The notes below the pieces were generated by a model. The model did no database searches. It was not told where the DNA came from and worked only from the letters and a program-made list of their open reading frames with translations. The position numbers were made by a program, and so were the translations under genes. From assembly GCF_900100275.1 (NCBI RefSeq), contig NZ_FNET01000001.1, forward strand, positions 310,001-374,000: DNA of 64,000 nucleotides. Direction: 5' to 3'. The stretch comes from Lentzea albidocapillata subsp. violacea (GTDB lineage: Bacteria; Actinomycetota; Actinomycetes; Mycobacteriales; Pseudonocardiaceae). Of the stretch, positions 51,197 to 59,855 are shown piece by piece (the first letter of the stretch is position 1; the number at the start of each line of letters is the position of its first letter).

Positions 51197-52056
51197 CCAG
51201 CGGCGCAGCCGGCAACACGACGGCGAGGACCTGGCTTCCACATGTGCTGATGGGCGCGGGCATTTTGTACTTCCTGGTGCCGCTGCTCTGGGTGGTCATC
51301 GCGGCCACCAAGAGCCAGCCGGACCTGCTCGACAGCCCGGCGCTGTGGTTCGCCGACTTCAACCTGCTGGAGAACATCGAGCAGCTGTTCAGCGAGGACG
51401 GCGGTGTCTACGGCGCGTGGCTGGTCAACACGGCGTTGTACGCGGGGCTCAGCGCTCTGGGCGCGACCGCGCTCGCCGCCGCCGCGGGCTACGGACTGGC
51501 GCGGTTCTCGTTCATGGGCAAGCGGTTCTTCGAAACCGCGTTGCTCGGCATGATCATGGTGCCGGCCACCGCACTGGTGCTGCCGACGTACCTGATCCTG
51601 TCCGAACTCGACATCGTCAACACCATGTGGGCGGTCGTCCTGCCGTCGCTGCTCAGCCCGTTCGGCGCGTATCTGGTCCGCGTCTACGTGGACGAGAGCG
51701 TGCCGGTGGAGCTGATCGACGCCGCACGCATCGACCGGGCGGGCGAGCTGCGCATCTTCTGGCAGATCGCGATGCCGATGATGCGTCCCGCGCTCGTCAC
51801 CGTCTTCCTGTTCACCCTGGTGGCGACGTGGAACAACTACTTCCTGCCGCTGGTGATGCTCAGCGACGCCGACCTCTACCCGCTGACCGTCGGACTGACC
51901 ACCTGGTTCAACACCGCACAGCAGGACGCCGGCAACCGCATGCTGTTCAACCTCGTCGTCACCGGCTCACTGCTGGCCATCGTCCCGCTCGTCGTCGCCT
52001 TCGTCCTGTTGCAGCGCTTCTGGCGCAGCGGCGCGGCGGCAGGCGCTCTGAAGTAG
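51193..52056 (+). CDS. Sugar ABC transporter permease (MalG type)
   Basis: About 287 residues with six spans. The EAA motif is LIDAARIDRAGELRIFWQIAMPMMRP, with the usual Gly kept but Arg in place of the more common Gly-Ala pair (DRAG). Ends with LLQRFWRSGAAAGALK. The ATG overlaps the preceding stop. Works with the upstream permease and binding protein; the ATPase must come from elsewhere. Confidence 0.87.
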   Translation: MTSGAAGNTTARTWLPHVLMGAGILYFLVPLLWVVIAATKSQPDLLDSPALWFADFNLLENIEQLFSEDGGVYGAWLVNTALYAGLSALGATALAAAAGYGLARFSFMGKRFFETALLGMIMVPATALVLPTYLILSELDIVNTMWAVVLPSLLSPFGAYLVRVYVDESVPVELIDAARIDRAGELRIFWQIAMPMMRPALVTVFLFTLVATWNNYFLPLVMLSDADLYPLTVGLTTWFNTAQQDAGNRMLFNLVVTGSLLAIVPLVVAFVLLQRFWRSGAAAGALK

Positions 52057-52063
52057 GAGAACC

Positions 52064-53569
52064 GTGCTCAACGCTTCCCTGGTCCTCAACCCCCACTACG
52101 TCGTCGCGCCGGTGCGACGCCGGCTCTTCGGGTCGTTCGTCGAACACATGGGCCGCTGCGTCTACACCGGAATCTACGAGCCCGGCCACCCGGCCGCCGA
52201 CGAGGACGGTTTTCGCGGCGACGTGCTGGAACTGACCCGTGAGCTCGGGGTCGAGCTGGTCCGGTACCCCGGCGGCAACTTCGTCTCCGGCTACCGCTGG
52301 GAGGACGGTGTCGGCCCGGTCGCCGAGCGCCCGGTGCGCCGAGAACTCGCGTGGCACAGCCTCGAGACGAACGAGGTCGGCATCGACGAGTTCATCTCCT
52401 GGGCACGCAAGGCCGACGTCGAGGTGATGTACGCGGTGAACCTCGGCACCCGCGGTGTCGCCGAAGCGCTCGACGTACACGAGTACATGAACCACGAAGG
52501 CGGCACACACCTGTCGGAGCTGCGCAAGGCGAACGGAACCAAGGCGCCGCACGGGGTGAAGTTGTGGTGTCTTGGCAACGAGATGGACGGCCCGTGGCAG
52601 CTGGGCCACAAGACCGCGCACGAGTACGGACGGCTGGCCGCCGAAACGGCCCGCGCGTTGCGACAGGCCGAGCCGGGCCTGGAACTGGTGGCGTGCGGCA
52701 GTTCGAACTCGGCCATGCGCACCTTCGGCGAGTGGGAGTCCACCGTCCTCGAGTTGACGTATGAGGAGGTGGACCACATCTCCCTGCACGCCTACTACGA
52801 GGTGCTGGACGGTGACGTGGACAGCTTCCTCGCCTCCGCGGTGGACATGGACCACTTCATCGACAGCGTCGTCGCCACGGCGGACGCGGTCGGCGCGCGG
52901 TTGAAGAGCGACAAGCGGATCACGTTGTCGTTCGACGAGTGGAACGTCTGGTACATGAAGCGGTTCCACGACACACCGCGCACCGAGTGGGAGATCGCGC
53001 CGCGGGTCATCGAGGACCAGTACGACGTGAACGACGCGGTCGTCGTCGGCAACCTGCTGATGTCGTTGCTGCGGCACAGTGACCGGGTGGCCGTGGCGTG
53101 CCAGGCGCAGCTGGTCAACGTGATCGCGCCGATCCGCAGCGAGCCGGGCGGGCCGGCGTGGCGCCAGACGATCTTCCACCCGTTCGCGCTGACCTCGCGG
53201 TTGGCGCGTGGACAGGTGCTGCGGGTGGAGACGTCCTCGCCGGCGTACTGGACCAAGCGCTTCGGTGACGTCCCCGTCGTGGACGCGGTCGCGACCCATG
53301 ACCCGGAGACGGGCGACACGGTGGTGTTCGTGGTCAACCGGCATCAGTCCGAGCTGGTGGAGCTCCGGGCAGACCTGGCCTCGTTCGGGGAGGTGACGGT
53401 GGCCGAGGCGTGGTCCGTGCACGACGAGGACGGTGCGGCGACCAACACGGAAACCGACCCGGACCGCGTTGTCCCGCGACCGCAGAAGGCCGACATCATC
53501 GATCGCGAACTGCAGGTCATCCTGCCGCCCCGGTCCTGGACCGCCGTCCGCCTCACCAGCGGTCAGTAG
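52064..53569 (+). CDS. Cytosolic GH51 alpha-L-arabinofuranosidase
   Basis: A 501-residue enzyme with no signal peptide. FGSFVEHMGRCVYTGIYEP opens the barrel, acid/base Glu is in KLWCLGNEMDGPWQ, and nucleophile Glu in LSFDEWNVWY. The final domain is a beta-sandwich. GH51 enzymes split arabino-oligosaccharides to L-arabinose; the place at the end of an ABC operon fits intracellular cleavage of imported oligomers. GTG start seven bases after the permease stop. Its 3' end overlaps the convergent GH43-CBM42 gene by seven bases. Confidence 0.92.
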   Translation: MLNASLVLNPHYVVAPVRRRLFGSFVEHMGRCVYTGIYEPGHPAADEDGFRGDVLELTRELGVELVRYPGGNFVSGYRWEDGVGPVAERPVRRELAWHSLETNEVGIDEFISWARKADVEVMYAVNLGTRGVAEALDVHEYMNHEGGTHLSELRKANGTKAPHGVKLWCLGNEMDGPWQLGHKTAHEYGRLAAETARALRQAEPGLELVACGSSNSAMRTFGEWESTVLELTYEEVDHISLHAYYEVLDGDVDSFLASAVDMDHFIDSVVATADAVGARLKSDKRITLSFDEWNVWYMKRFHDTPRTEWEIAPRVIEDQYDVNDAVVVGNLLMSLLRHSDRVAVACQAQLVNVIAPIRSEPGGPAWRQTIFHPFALTSRLARGQVLRVETSSPAYWTKRFGDVPVVDAVATHDPETGDTVVFVVNRHQSELVELRADLASFGEVTVAEAWSVHDEDGAATNTETDPDRVVPRPQKADIIDRELQVILPPRSWTAVRLTSGQ

Positions 53570-54945
53570 CCGATGCGGAAGGTGGCGTCCTGGCGGTCGG
53601 CCGCCGCTGAGCCGGTCGAGATCGGGTCGATCCGCAGCGCGTATCCGGAGTGCCGGATGTGGCGGTCGGGGAAGTTGTGGGAGCGGAACGAGGACCACGT
53701 CGAGTCGGCGAGCCCCGCGACACGGTGGAAAGTGGCGTCGGCGGCGAAGGTCGGGCTGCCGTCGTTCGCGGCGAGGGTGACCGTGTAGTCGATGTGGCGC
53801 AGGTAGCGGCCGGGGTAGTTGACCGAGCGGAACGAGATGCCGGCCGAGGACGCCAGGCCCGGGACGAGCTGCCACATCGCGTCCTGGTACGGGTCGAACG
53901 GGTAGGGGTCGATGCGCGCCGCGTTGCCTGCGTGCCGGATGAGGTGGTCGGGGAAGTTGTAGGACTTGATCCGGTTCCAGGTGGGCGCGCCCCAGCGGCT
54001 GACCAGGTCGTTGTACTCGGTCGTGGTGATGCCGCAGATGGTGGGGTGCTTGGCGTTGAGCGGCTGGGTGTACTGGGCCTTGGTCAGCGGCGACCACGAG
54101 TCGGTGGCGATGTTGCCCGAGCGCCAGGCGTACAGCTCGCCGTTGACGGGGGAGAACGAGTCCCCCCACAGCCACCACTCGTTGCGGTCGTGGGCCTTGA
54201 CCACGACCGGGGCCTCGATGCCGCCGCTCACCACGCCGGCGGTGTAGGTGCCCCGGTCGAAGCTGCGCGGGTTGAGGGTGGCGGATCGGGCGCCGTAGAG
54301 GCGGCCGTCGCGGAAGCTCTTGTAGTACAGGTAGTTGGTGCCGTTGCCGACGTGCATGGTGGCGTCGAGGACGTTGAAGCCGGGGTCGAAGAACAGCTGT
54401 GGCGCGCCGACGTTGACGAAGTCGGTGGTGTAGTTGACGTAGAAGGCGTCACGGCCGCCGCTGTTGGCGGAGTAGAGGATGCCGTACTGGTTGCGCGAGG
54501 CGTCCCAGAACGCCTCCGGTGCCCACGTGTGGGTCGGCATGGAGTGCATCTTCAGCCGCCGGTACCCGGTGAACGACCGCAGGTCGGCCGAGTCCCAGGC
54601 GTGGATGTACTGGTTCTGGCGGGTGAAGTCGGTGCCGGTCAGGTCGGTCGCCAGCACGACGAAACCGCCGTTCTGCTTGCGCATGATGAACGGGTCCCGC
54701 AGGCCCTTGGTGCCCGCGGTGGGGGTCGCCACCGGGTTGCCCTGGTTGAGCGGCATCCAGTTCAGGCCGTCGGTGCTCACCGCCAGGTGCAGGGCGTACC
54801 GGTCGGCGACCTTGCCGGGCGACTCGGTGAAGTAGCCCATCACGTAGGCGGCGTCACCGGGCGCGGCGAGCGCGGTGAGCCGGCTCGCGCCCGCCAGGGC
54901 CACCGCGGCCACTCCACCGGCGAGAAAAGTGCGACGTTGCGGCAC
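53563..54945 (-). CDS. Secreted GH43 enzyme with CBM42 (AbfB) domain
   Basis: A 460-residue exported protein. A GTG start with GGAGAC six bases upstream gives the TAT-like leader MPQRRTFLAGGVAAVALAG. The GH43 domain has base Asp in GLRDPFIMRK, HTWAPEAFWDASRNQ, pKa-modulating Asp in NVLDATMHVG and acid Glu in GGIEAPVVVK. The C-terminal ~140 residues are a CBM42 arabinofuranose-binding beta-trefoil with repeated FPDxxIRH / YPGRYLRH motifs. This domain binds arabinose side chains. Last gene of the leftward arabinan operon. Confidence 0.85.
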   Translation of the reverse strand: MPQRRTFLAGGVAAVALAGASRLTALAAPGDAAYVMGYFTESPGKVADRYALHLAVSTDGLNWMPLNQGNPVATPTAGTKGLRDPFIMRKQNGGFVVLATDLTGTDFTRQNQYIHAWDSADLRSFTGYRRLKMHSMPTHTWAPEAFWDASRNQYGILYSANSGGRDAFYVNYTTDFVNVGAPQLFFDPGFNVLDATMHVGNGTNYLYYKSFRDGRLYGARSATLNPRSFDRGTYTAGVVSGGIEAPVVVKAHDRNEWWLWGDSFSPVNGELYAWRSGNIATDSWSPLTKAQYTQPLNAKHPTICGITTTEYNDLVSRWGAPTWNRIKSYNFPDHLIRHAGNAARIDPYPFDPYQDAMWQLVPGLASSAGISFRSVNYPGRYLRHIDYTVTLAANDGSPTFAADATFHRVAGLADSTWSSFRSHNFPDRHIRHSGYALRIDPISTGSAAADRQDATFRIGY

Positions 54946-55018
54946 GGGACGTCTCCTGTCCGGAGCGACGGGGGATGGCCGGCGGCGAGGGCCGCCGGCC
55001 ATCGAAGGGCGAGATCGG

Positions 55019-56515
55019 TCAGGCCGCGGGTTCGCCGGACGGGGCGGCGAGCTGCGTGCCGAGGCGGACCGGGGTGCCGAAGTTCGGCGTGCCGTCGGCG
55101 TTCCAGGTGAACTTCTGCGCGCGGGTGGAGCGGTTCATGTCGCAGCCTCCCGACGCGCTGTCGTTGGCGTGGTAGACGATCCAGTCTTCGGTGCCGTCGG
55201 GCGACTTGAAGAAACCGTTGTGGCCGGGAGCGAACACGCCGTTGCCGTCGTTGCGCTGGAACACCGGGTTGGGCGACTTCGTCCAGTGCGACCGGTTGAG
55301 CGGGTCGGACCCGGTGAGCGTGAGCAGTCCCAGCTTGTAGTCCGGACCCCAGCACGCACTGGCCGAGTACACGATCATCGTCTTCCCGTTGCGGTACAAC
55401 GGCTCAGCGCCCTCGTTGACCGCCGCGGTCTGCCGCTCCCAGGACAGCGTCGGCTGGCTGATCGTGCGCCGCGCGCCGCTGAGCGTGTAGGGGTTCGACA
55501 TCGGGGTGATGGTCAACGACTGGGTGCCGTCCATCGCGCTGCCCATCATGTAGAGCTTGCCGCCGTGCTGGAGGATGCTCGCGTCCAGCTCCCAGGTGTT
55601 GCCCAGGTCGGCCTTGAAGCTGTAGGGCCCCATGGGATCGGTGCCGGAGGACTCCAGCACGTGCAGCCGTTGGGTGGGGTTGTAGTCCGGCACGTTCTGT
55701 CCGGCGACGTAGTAGAGGTACCAGCGGCCGTTGAGGAGGTGGAACTCCGGCGCCCACATGTTGCAGCACCCGTTCGGGCGGCCCGACAGGTTGAAGATCA
55801 CCTGGTCGGTGGCGCTCGACAGCCCGCCGAGGGTGCGCGATCGGCGCATGGTGATCGTGGAGTTCCACGTCGTCGTCGCCAGGTAGTAGTACCCGTTGTG
55901 GTACTGCAGCCAGGGATCCGGGCCGTTGCGCTTGATCGGGTTGGTGAACGTTCCCGCCGCGGGCGCGCCCAGTTTCACCAGCTGCCACTGCTGGTTCGCG
56001 CCGCCGGTGTCGGGCCACTGCACGACCCTCGCACCGTCGGCGGTGGACCACTCGTAGGTCTCCACGGCCTTGCCGCTGTTGCGGTTGAGCAGCCGCACGT
56101 GTCCGCCGGACGAGTCCGCGAGCCGGAACTGCTGGCTGGCCGCGTTGCTGTCGGCCCACTGCACCAGGCCGGCGGCGTCGGCGGTCGAGCCGCCCGAGAC
56201 CTGGAGGACTTTGTTGCTGTGCTTGGACTTGAGCCGGTAGTAGCCGCCGCCGGAGTCGACGAACTGCCACTGCTGCCACGCCCCGTCGTTGCGGGTGTAC
56301 TGCGAGATCCGGGCGCCATCGTGGGTGGCGAGGTCGTAGACGTCCAAGGCCTTGCCGCTGTTGCGGTTGACCAGTACGTACGACGCGTTGGTGTCCACTG
56401 TGGCCGCCGACACCGCCGGTGGCAGGGCGGAGGTGATCCCGCCGAGCAACGCGGTGGTGGTGGCCAGGACCAGGGTGGTCCGCCGTCGTCTGCGGCGGCT
56501 GGCTGTCGAGATCAT
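55019..56515 (-). CDS. Secreted lectin-GH43_26-like arabinofuranosidase
   Basis: A 498-residue exported protein. Signal peptide with a run of Arg (SRRRRRRTTLVLA), then an N-terminal ricin-B beta-trefoil with repeats NSGKALDVY, HSNKVLQVS, NSGKAVETY each with QQW or QQF, and a GH43 domain with GPDPWLQYHN (base), WELDASIL (modulator) and AAVNEGAEPL (acid). It is close to the GH43 enzyme of the first ABC operon, so the two are paralogues differing by the lectin domain. Middle gene of the arabinan operon. Confidence 0.86.
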   Translation of the reverse strand: MISTASRRRRRRTTLVLATTTALLGGITSALPPAVSAATVDTNASYVLVNRNSGKALDVYDLATHDGARISQYTRNDGAWQQWQFVDSGGGYYRLKSKHSNKVLQVSGGSTADAAGLVQWADSNAASQQFRLADSSGGHVRLLNRNSGKAVETYEWSTADGARVVQWPDTGGANQQWQLVKLGAPAAGTFTNPIKRNGPDPWLQYHNGYYYLATTTWNSTITMRRSRTLGGLSSATDQVIFNLSGRPNGCCNMWAPEFHLLNGRWYLYYVAGQNVPDYNPTQRLHVLESSGTDPMGPYSFKADLGNTWELDASILQHGGKLYMMGSAMDGTQSLTITPMSNPYTLSGARRTISQPTLSWERQTAAVNEGAEPLYRNGKTMIVYSASACWGPDYKLGLLTLTGSDPLNRSHWTKSPNPVFQRNDGNGVFAPGHNGFFKSPDGTEDWIVYHANDSASGGCDMNRSTRAQKFTWNADGTPNFGTPVRLGTQLAAPSGEPAA

Positions 56516-56552
56516 GATCGTCTCCCTGCGGGGCGCTGCACGGGTACATGCG

Positions 56553-57503
56553 TCAGTGGACGTAGGGCCAGCCTGCGGAGTCGATCGCCAGCAGGTTGAT
56601 GCCGAGCAGGGACGCGCCGTTGTTCGCGTAGTAGTGGTAGACGAGCACGTCGCCGTCGCTGTCCGCCAGCACGTCCTGGTGCCCGGGGCCGTGGATGCTG
56701 CCCTGTCCGGCGAGGATCTCGGTGCCGCCGCCGGAGGTCAACGCTGTGCCGTTGCGGTCGACGTAGGGGCCGGTGACGCTGGTGGAGCGGCCGGCCATGA
56801 CGCGGTAGGTGCTGGCGGCGCCCTGGCAGCAGCGGTCGAACGAGACGAAGAGGTAGAAGTAGTTGCCGCGCTTGACGATGTTCGGCGCCTCGATCGCGCC
56901 GCCGTTGCGGCCGGCGATGGAGCGGATCGTGGAGTCGGAGCGCAGACCGGTCGACGGGTTGAGCGCGATCATCTTGATGCCGGACCAGAAGGAGCCGAAG
57001 CTCAGCCACCAGCGACCCTGGTCGTCGACGACGAGGTCGGGGTCGATGGCGTTGAAGTTGTCGCTGGTGCGTGACTCGATGACCAGGCCGCGGTTGGTCC
57101 ACGTACCGGAGTTGCCGCTGGAACTGGTGGCCAGGAAGATCGCCGAGCGGTTGGAGCCGAACGTCGAGGCCGAGTAGTACATCCAGTACTGGCCGTTGCG
57201 GTAGGAGATGTCCGGCGCCCAGAGGTTGCGGCTGTTCGCGGTGTAGGTGTTGGCCCACGGCGTGCCGCCGGGGAAGGCGGCGCCGGCGTTGCGGAACGCG
57301 GTGCGGTCGGTGGAGGTCTTGAGCGCGATTCCGTTGCCGGTGTGCGCGACCAGGTAGCTGCCGTCCGAGCGCTTGACCGTGCTCGGGTCGTGCACGCCGA
57401 TGTCACCGGTGACTCGGCCTGGGGCGGGGTAGGCCGCCGATGCGGAAGGTGCCACCGCGACGGTGACGACCAAAGCCACCAGCGGTATCAGAACGCGTTT
57501 CAT
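56553..57503 (-). CDS. Secreted GH43 endo-alpha-1,5-L-arabinanase
   Basis: A 316-residue compact GH43 propeller. Signal peptide MKRVLIPLVALVVTVAVAPS; base Asp in GVHDPSTVKRS, modulator Asp in NAIDPDLVVDD, acid Glu in GGAIEAPNIVK, plus the family strings SRNLWAPDISYRNGQYW and GPGHQDVLADSDGDVLVYHYY. The size and the GHQDV segment fit endo-arabinanases of the AbnA type. It opens linear arabinan for the two arabinofuranosidases downstream. First gene of the leftward operon and preceded by several operator-like sites. Confidence 0.9.
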   Translation of the reverse strand: MKRVLIPLVALVVTVAVAPSASAAYPAPGRVTGDIGVHDPSTVKRSDGSYLVAHTGNGIALKTSTDRTAFRNAGAAFPGGTPWANTYTANSRNLWAPDISYRNGQYWMYYSASTFGSNRSAIFLATSSSGNSGTWTNRGLVIESRTSDNFNAIDPDLVVDDQGRWWLSFGSFWSGIKMIALNPSTGLRSDSTIRSIAGRNGGAIEAPNIVKRGNYFYLFVSFDRCCQGAASTYRVMAGRSTSVTGPYVDRNGTALTSGGGTEILAGQGSIHGPGHQDVLADSDGDVLVYHYYANNGASLLGINLLAIDSAGWPYVH

Positions 57504-57922
57504 CGATAAGACCACAATGTCCTCGATTTCTGGCGAGTGGTTGCGGCGGCGCGGTTCGGTGCCGATCCGGTGCGGTGGACGCATCGGCCGGTGGGGTGTT
57601 GAGCAGGGTCAGCGCGAGTGACTGGACGTCCGGTGCCGGTGTGGTGATCTGCGCGGTGCGAGGACGTCGGCTGTCCGGTCGTGTTCCGGGCCTACATCAT
57701 CGAAAGCGCTCTCCGCACGATAACGATGCCGGGCACGCTCGACAAGACCTCCTGTTATCGCTAACAGTGGTTGTGCAGTCGAATTTTTCGACCACGACGG
57801 GATCGAATCAGCTTTGATCTGCTAATACGTGTGATCGATCTGAGGTAAAACAAAATCGGGGATTGAGTAGATGTTAGCGATCACATCTGCCCGCCGGCTT
57901 CACCCGGCCGCCCCTTCGTGTT
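57504..57922. promoter_or_regulatory. Control region upstream of the arabinan operon
   Basis: A 419-base gene-free region. It has GAAAGCGCTCTC at 57702-57713 (shared LacI-type group), TGTTATCGCTAACA at 57753-57766 and TGTTAGCGATCACA at 57872-57885. The last two match the ideal palindrome TGTTAGCGATAACA at 12 and 13 of 14 positions respectively (the first in either orientation), a second LacI-type operator form. No gene or clear terminator seen. The leftward promoter is not obvious. Confidence 0.55.
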
Positions 57923-59407
57923 TCAGTGTGATCCGGCGAGCTGTCCTGACAGCTTGGTGTGCAGTCGCTCGCTGTGCGGGTTGAGTCCGATGATCTCGGC
58001 TTCGATGCCACGAGAAGTGAACTTCGCGGTCACGGCGTCGAGGGTGGCGACCGCGGAGCTGTCCCACACGTGCGCGTCGGACAGGTCGATGACCACCTTC
58101 GTCACGGTGTCGGTGTAGTCGAAGGAGTGCATCAGCTCGTTGCTGGACGCGAAGAACAGCTGGCCGGTGACGGCGTAGACGCGGATGGTGCCGTCCGGGT
58201 CGAGGACGCTGGAGACGTCGACGAGGTGCGCCACGCGGCGGGCGAAGAAGATCGCCGAGAGCAGGGCGCCCGCGATGACGCCGAGTGCGAGGTTGTGGGT
58301 GGCGACGACGGTGCCGACGGTCACGACCATCACGGCGGTCTCGCTCTTGGGCGCACGGCGCAGTGCGGCCGGCTTGATGCTGGTCCAGTCGAAGGTGCTG
58401 ATCGACACGAAGACCATGACCGCGACGAGTGCCGCCATCGGGATCAGGGAGACGACCGGGCCCAGGGTGAAAACCAGGATCAGCAGGAAGACACCGGCCG
58501 CGAGGGTGGACAGCCGGGTGCGGCCGCCGGACTTGATGTTGATGATGGACTGGCCGATCATCGCGCAGCCCGCCATGCCACCGAGGAAGCCGGTGGCGAT
58601 GTTGGCGATGCCCTGCCCGCGCACCTCCGTGCCCTTCTTCGACGGGGTGTCGGTGAGGTCGTCGAGCAGCTGAGCGGTGAGCAGCGACTCGATCAGGCCG
58701 ACGACCGCCAGCGTCAGCGCGAACGGCGCGACGATCGTGAGGGTCTCCAGCGTGAACGGCACCATCGGCAGGCCGAAACCGGGCAGTGCGGTGGGCAGCT
58801 CACCCATCCCGCCGACGGTCGGCACGGCGATGTGCAGGAACACCGTCAGTGATGTGACCACCACGATGGCGACCAGCGGCGCGGGGATCGCCTTGGTCAG
58901 CTTCGGCAGCAGGTAGATGATGCCCAGGCCGAGCAGTACGAGGGCGATGACCGGCCAGCCGCCCTTGGTGATGTGCGGGATCTGCGCGGTGAACAGCAGG
59001 ATCGCGAGCGCGTTGACGAAGCCGACCATCACGGTGCGCGGCACGAACCGCATGAGCTTGTGCACGCCGAGCACGCCGAAGAGGATCTGGAACACGCCGG
59101 TGAGGACGGTGGCGGCGAACATGTACTCGACGCCGTGGTCGCGCACCAGCCCCACGAGCACCAGAGCCATCGCGCCGGTCGCGGCGGAGATCATGGCGGG
59201 ACGGCCGCCCGCGAACGCGATGATGATCGCGATGGTGAACGAGGCGTAGAGGCCGACCTTGGGGTCGACGCCGGCGATGATGGAGAACGACAGCGCCTCG
59301 GGGATCAGCGCGAGCGCGACCACCAGGCCGGACAGCAGGTCGGCGCGGGGATTGGAGAACCAGGTCGTGCGGACCCTCGACAACAGCGAGGGACGCGGCG
59401 CAGCCAC
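57923..59407 (-). CDS. SulP-family anion transporter with STAS domain
   Basis: A 494-residue membrane protein with about twelve spans. [19 protein letters not shown] and [11 protein letters not shown] are the SulP hallmark of helices 1-3; the C-terminal cytosolic STAS domain reads [21 protein letters not shown]. SulP proteins carry sulfate, bicarbonate or other anions. I set the start at the GTG giving [12 protein letters not shown]; upstream in-frame codons would add a non-hydrophobic 31 residues. Preceded by a ~300-base leader and a MerR-like operator/promoter. Confidence 0.86.
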   Translation of the reverse strand: MAAPRPSLLSRVRTTWFSNPRADLLSGLVVALALIPEALSFSIIAGVDPKVGLYASFTIAIIIAFAGGRPAMISAATGAMALVLVGLVRDHGVEYMFAATVLTGVFQILFGVLGVHKLMRFVPRTVMVGFVNALAILLFTAQIPHITKGGWPVIALVLLGLGIIYLLPKLTKAIPAPLVAIVVVTSLTVFLHIAVPTVGGMGELPTALPGFGLPMVPFTLETLTIVAPFALTLAVVGLIESLLTAQLLDDLTDTPSKKGTEVRGQGIANIATGFLGGMAGCAMIGQSIINIKSGGRTRLSTLAAGVFLLILVFTLGPVVSLIPMAALVAVMVFVSISTFDWTSIKPAALRRAPKSETAVMVVTVGTVVATHNLALGVIAGALLSAIFFARRVAHLVDVSSVLDPDGTIRVYAVTGQLFFASSNELMHSFDYTDTVTKVVIDLSDAHVWDSSAVATLDAVTAKFTSRGIEAEIIGLNPHSERLHTKLSGQLAGSH

Positions 59408-59855
59408 GTGTGAGGACAATCGGCACCTCAGGGTTGTGCGCGCGAGCAGGCAGAGGCTCGCGTGGTGAACAGGACCGGGGGTCCGCGCGCACCGGTGCAC
59501 GCGGAGGGTGCCGACGTCGTCGCCGGCATGACGTGTGGGTTGGTGCCGCGAACGTTCGGGGTTCGCAGAGCGTGGAGCTAGGCCCTGCGTCCCTCCTTGG
59601 CGGTACTCATGCGTCCGGGTGCCTCTCGAAGTCCGGGAGCGCCCGCGCTGCAGGGGGTGTCACAAGCGATCGGGGCTCACATGACGGGCCGCGGCATCTC
59701 CGGCGCAACCGCAGCGGACTCTACCGTGACGTCACTGTATACCCAATTGTGAACGGCTTGATCGTGAGCAAGCTCTCCGGCTCGACCGCGATGTTCGCTT
59801 CAGGGACGCGAGCTCGGGAACCGGGCTCACCGGTCAGGTCATGACCATGTGCAGG
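59408..59855. other. Gene-free leader region between SulP and RNase J genes
   Basis: A 448-base stretch with no convincing gene on either strand. The leftward MerR-type promoter lies within it, so about 300 bases form the untranslated leader of the SulP mRNA. Short ORFs exist but have no ribosome site or family resemblance. Confidence 0.5.
59718..59742 (-). promoter_or_regulatory. MerR-type operator/promoter upstream of SulP
   Basis: An 18-base dyad TACCGTGACGTCACTGTA (59722-59739), symmetric at 16 of 18 positions. On the leftward strand it is followed by TAGAGT (-10-like), exactly as at the release-factor gene. GTATAC at 59737-59742 adds a further palindrome. Confidence 0.6.

Noticed and set aside
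18211..57503. Reading the cluster as an antibiotic biosynthetic gene cluster
   Set aside because: No polyketide, peptide or terpene synthase is present; the genes are exported glycosidases, lyases, esterases and sugar importers.
59410..59844. 144-codon plus-strand frame between SulP and RNase J
   Set aside because: No ribosome site, no family resemblance and a mixed composition; the region is better read as leader plus promoter.
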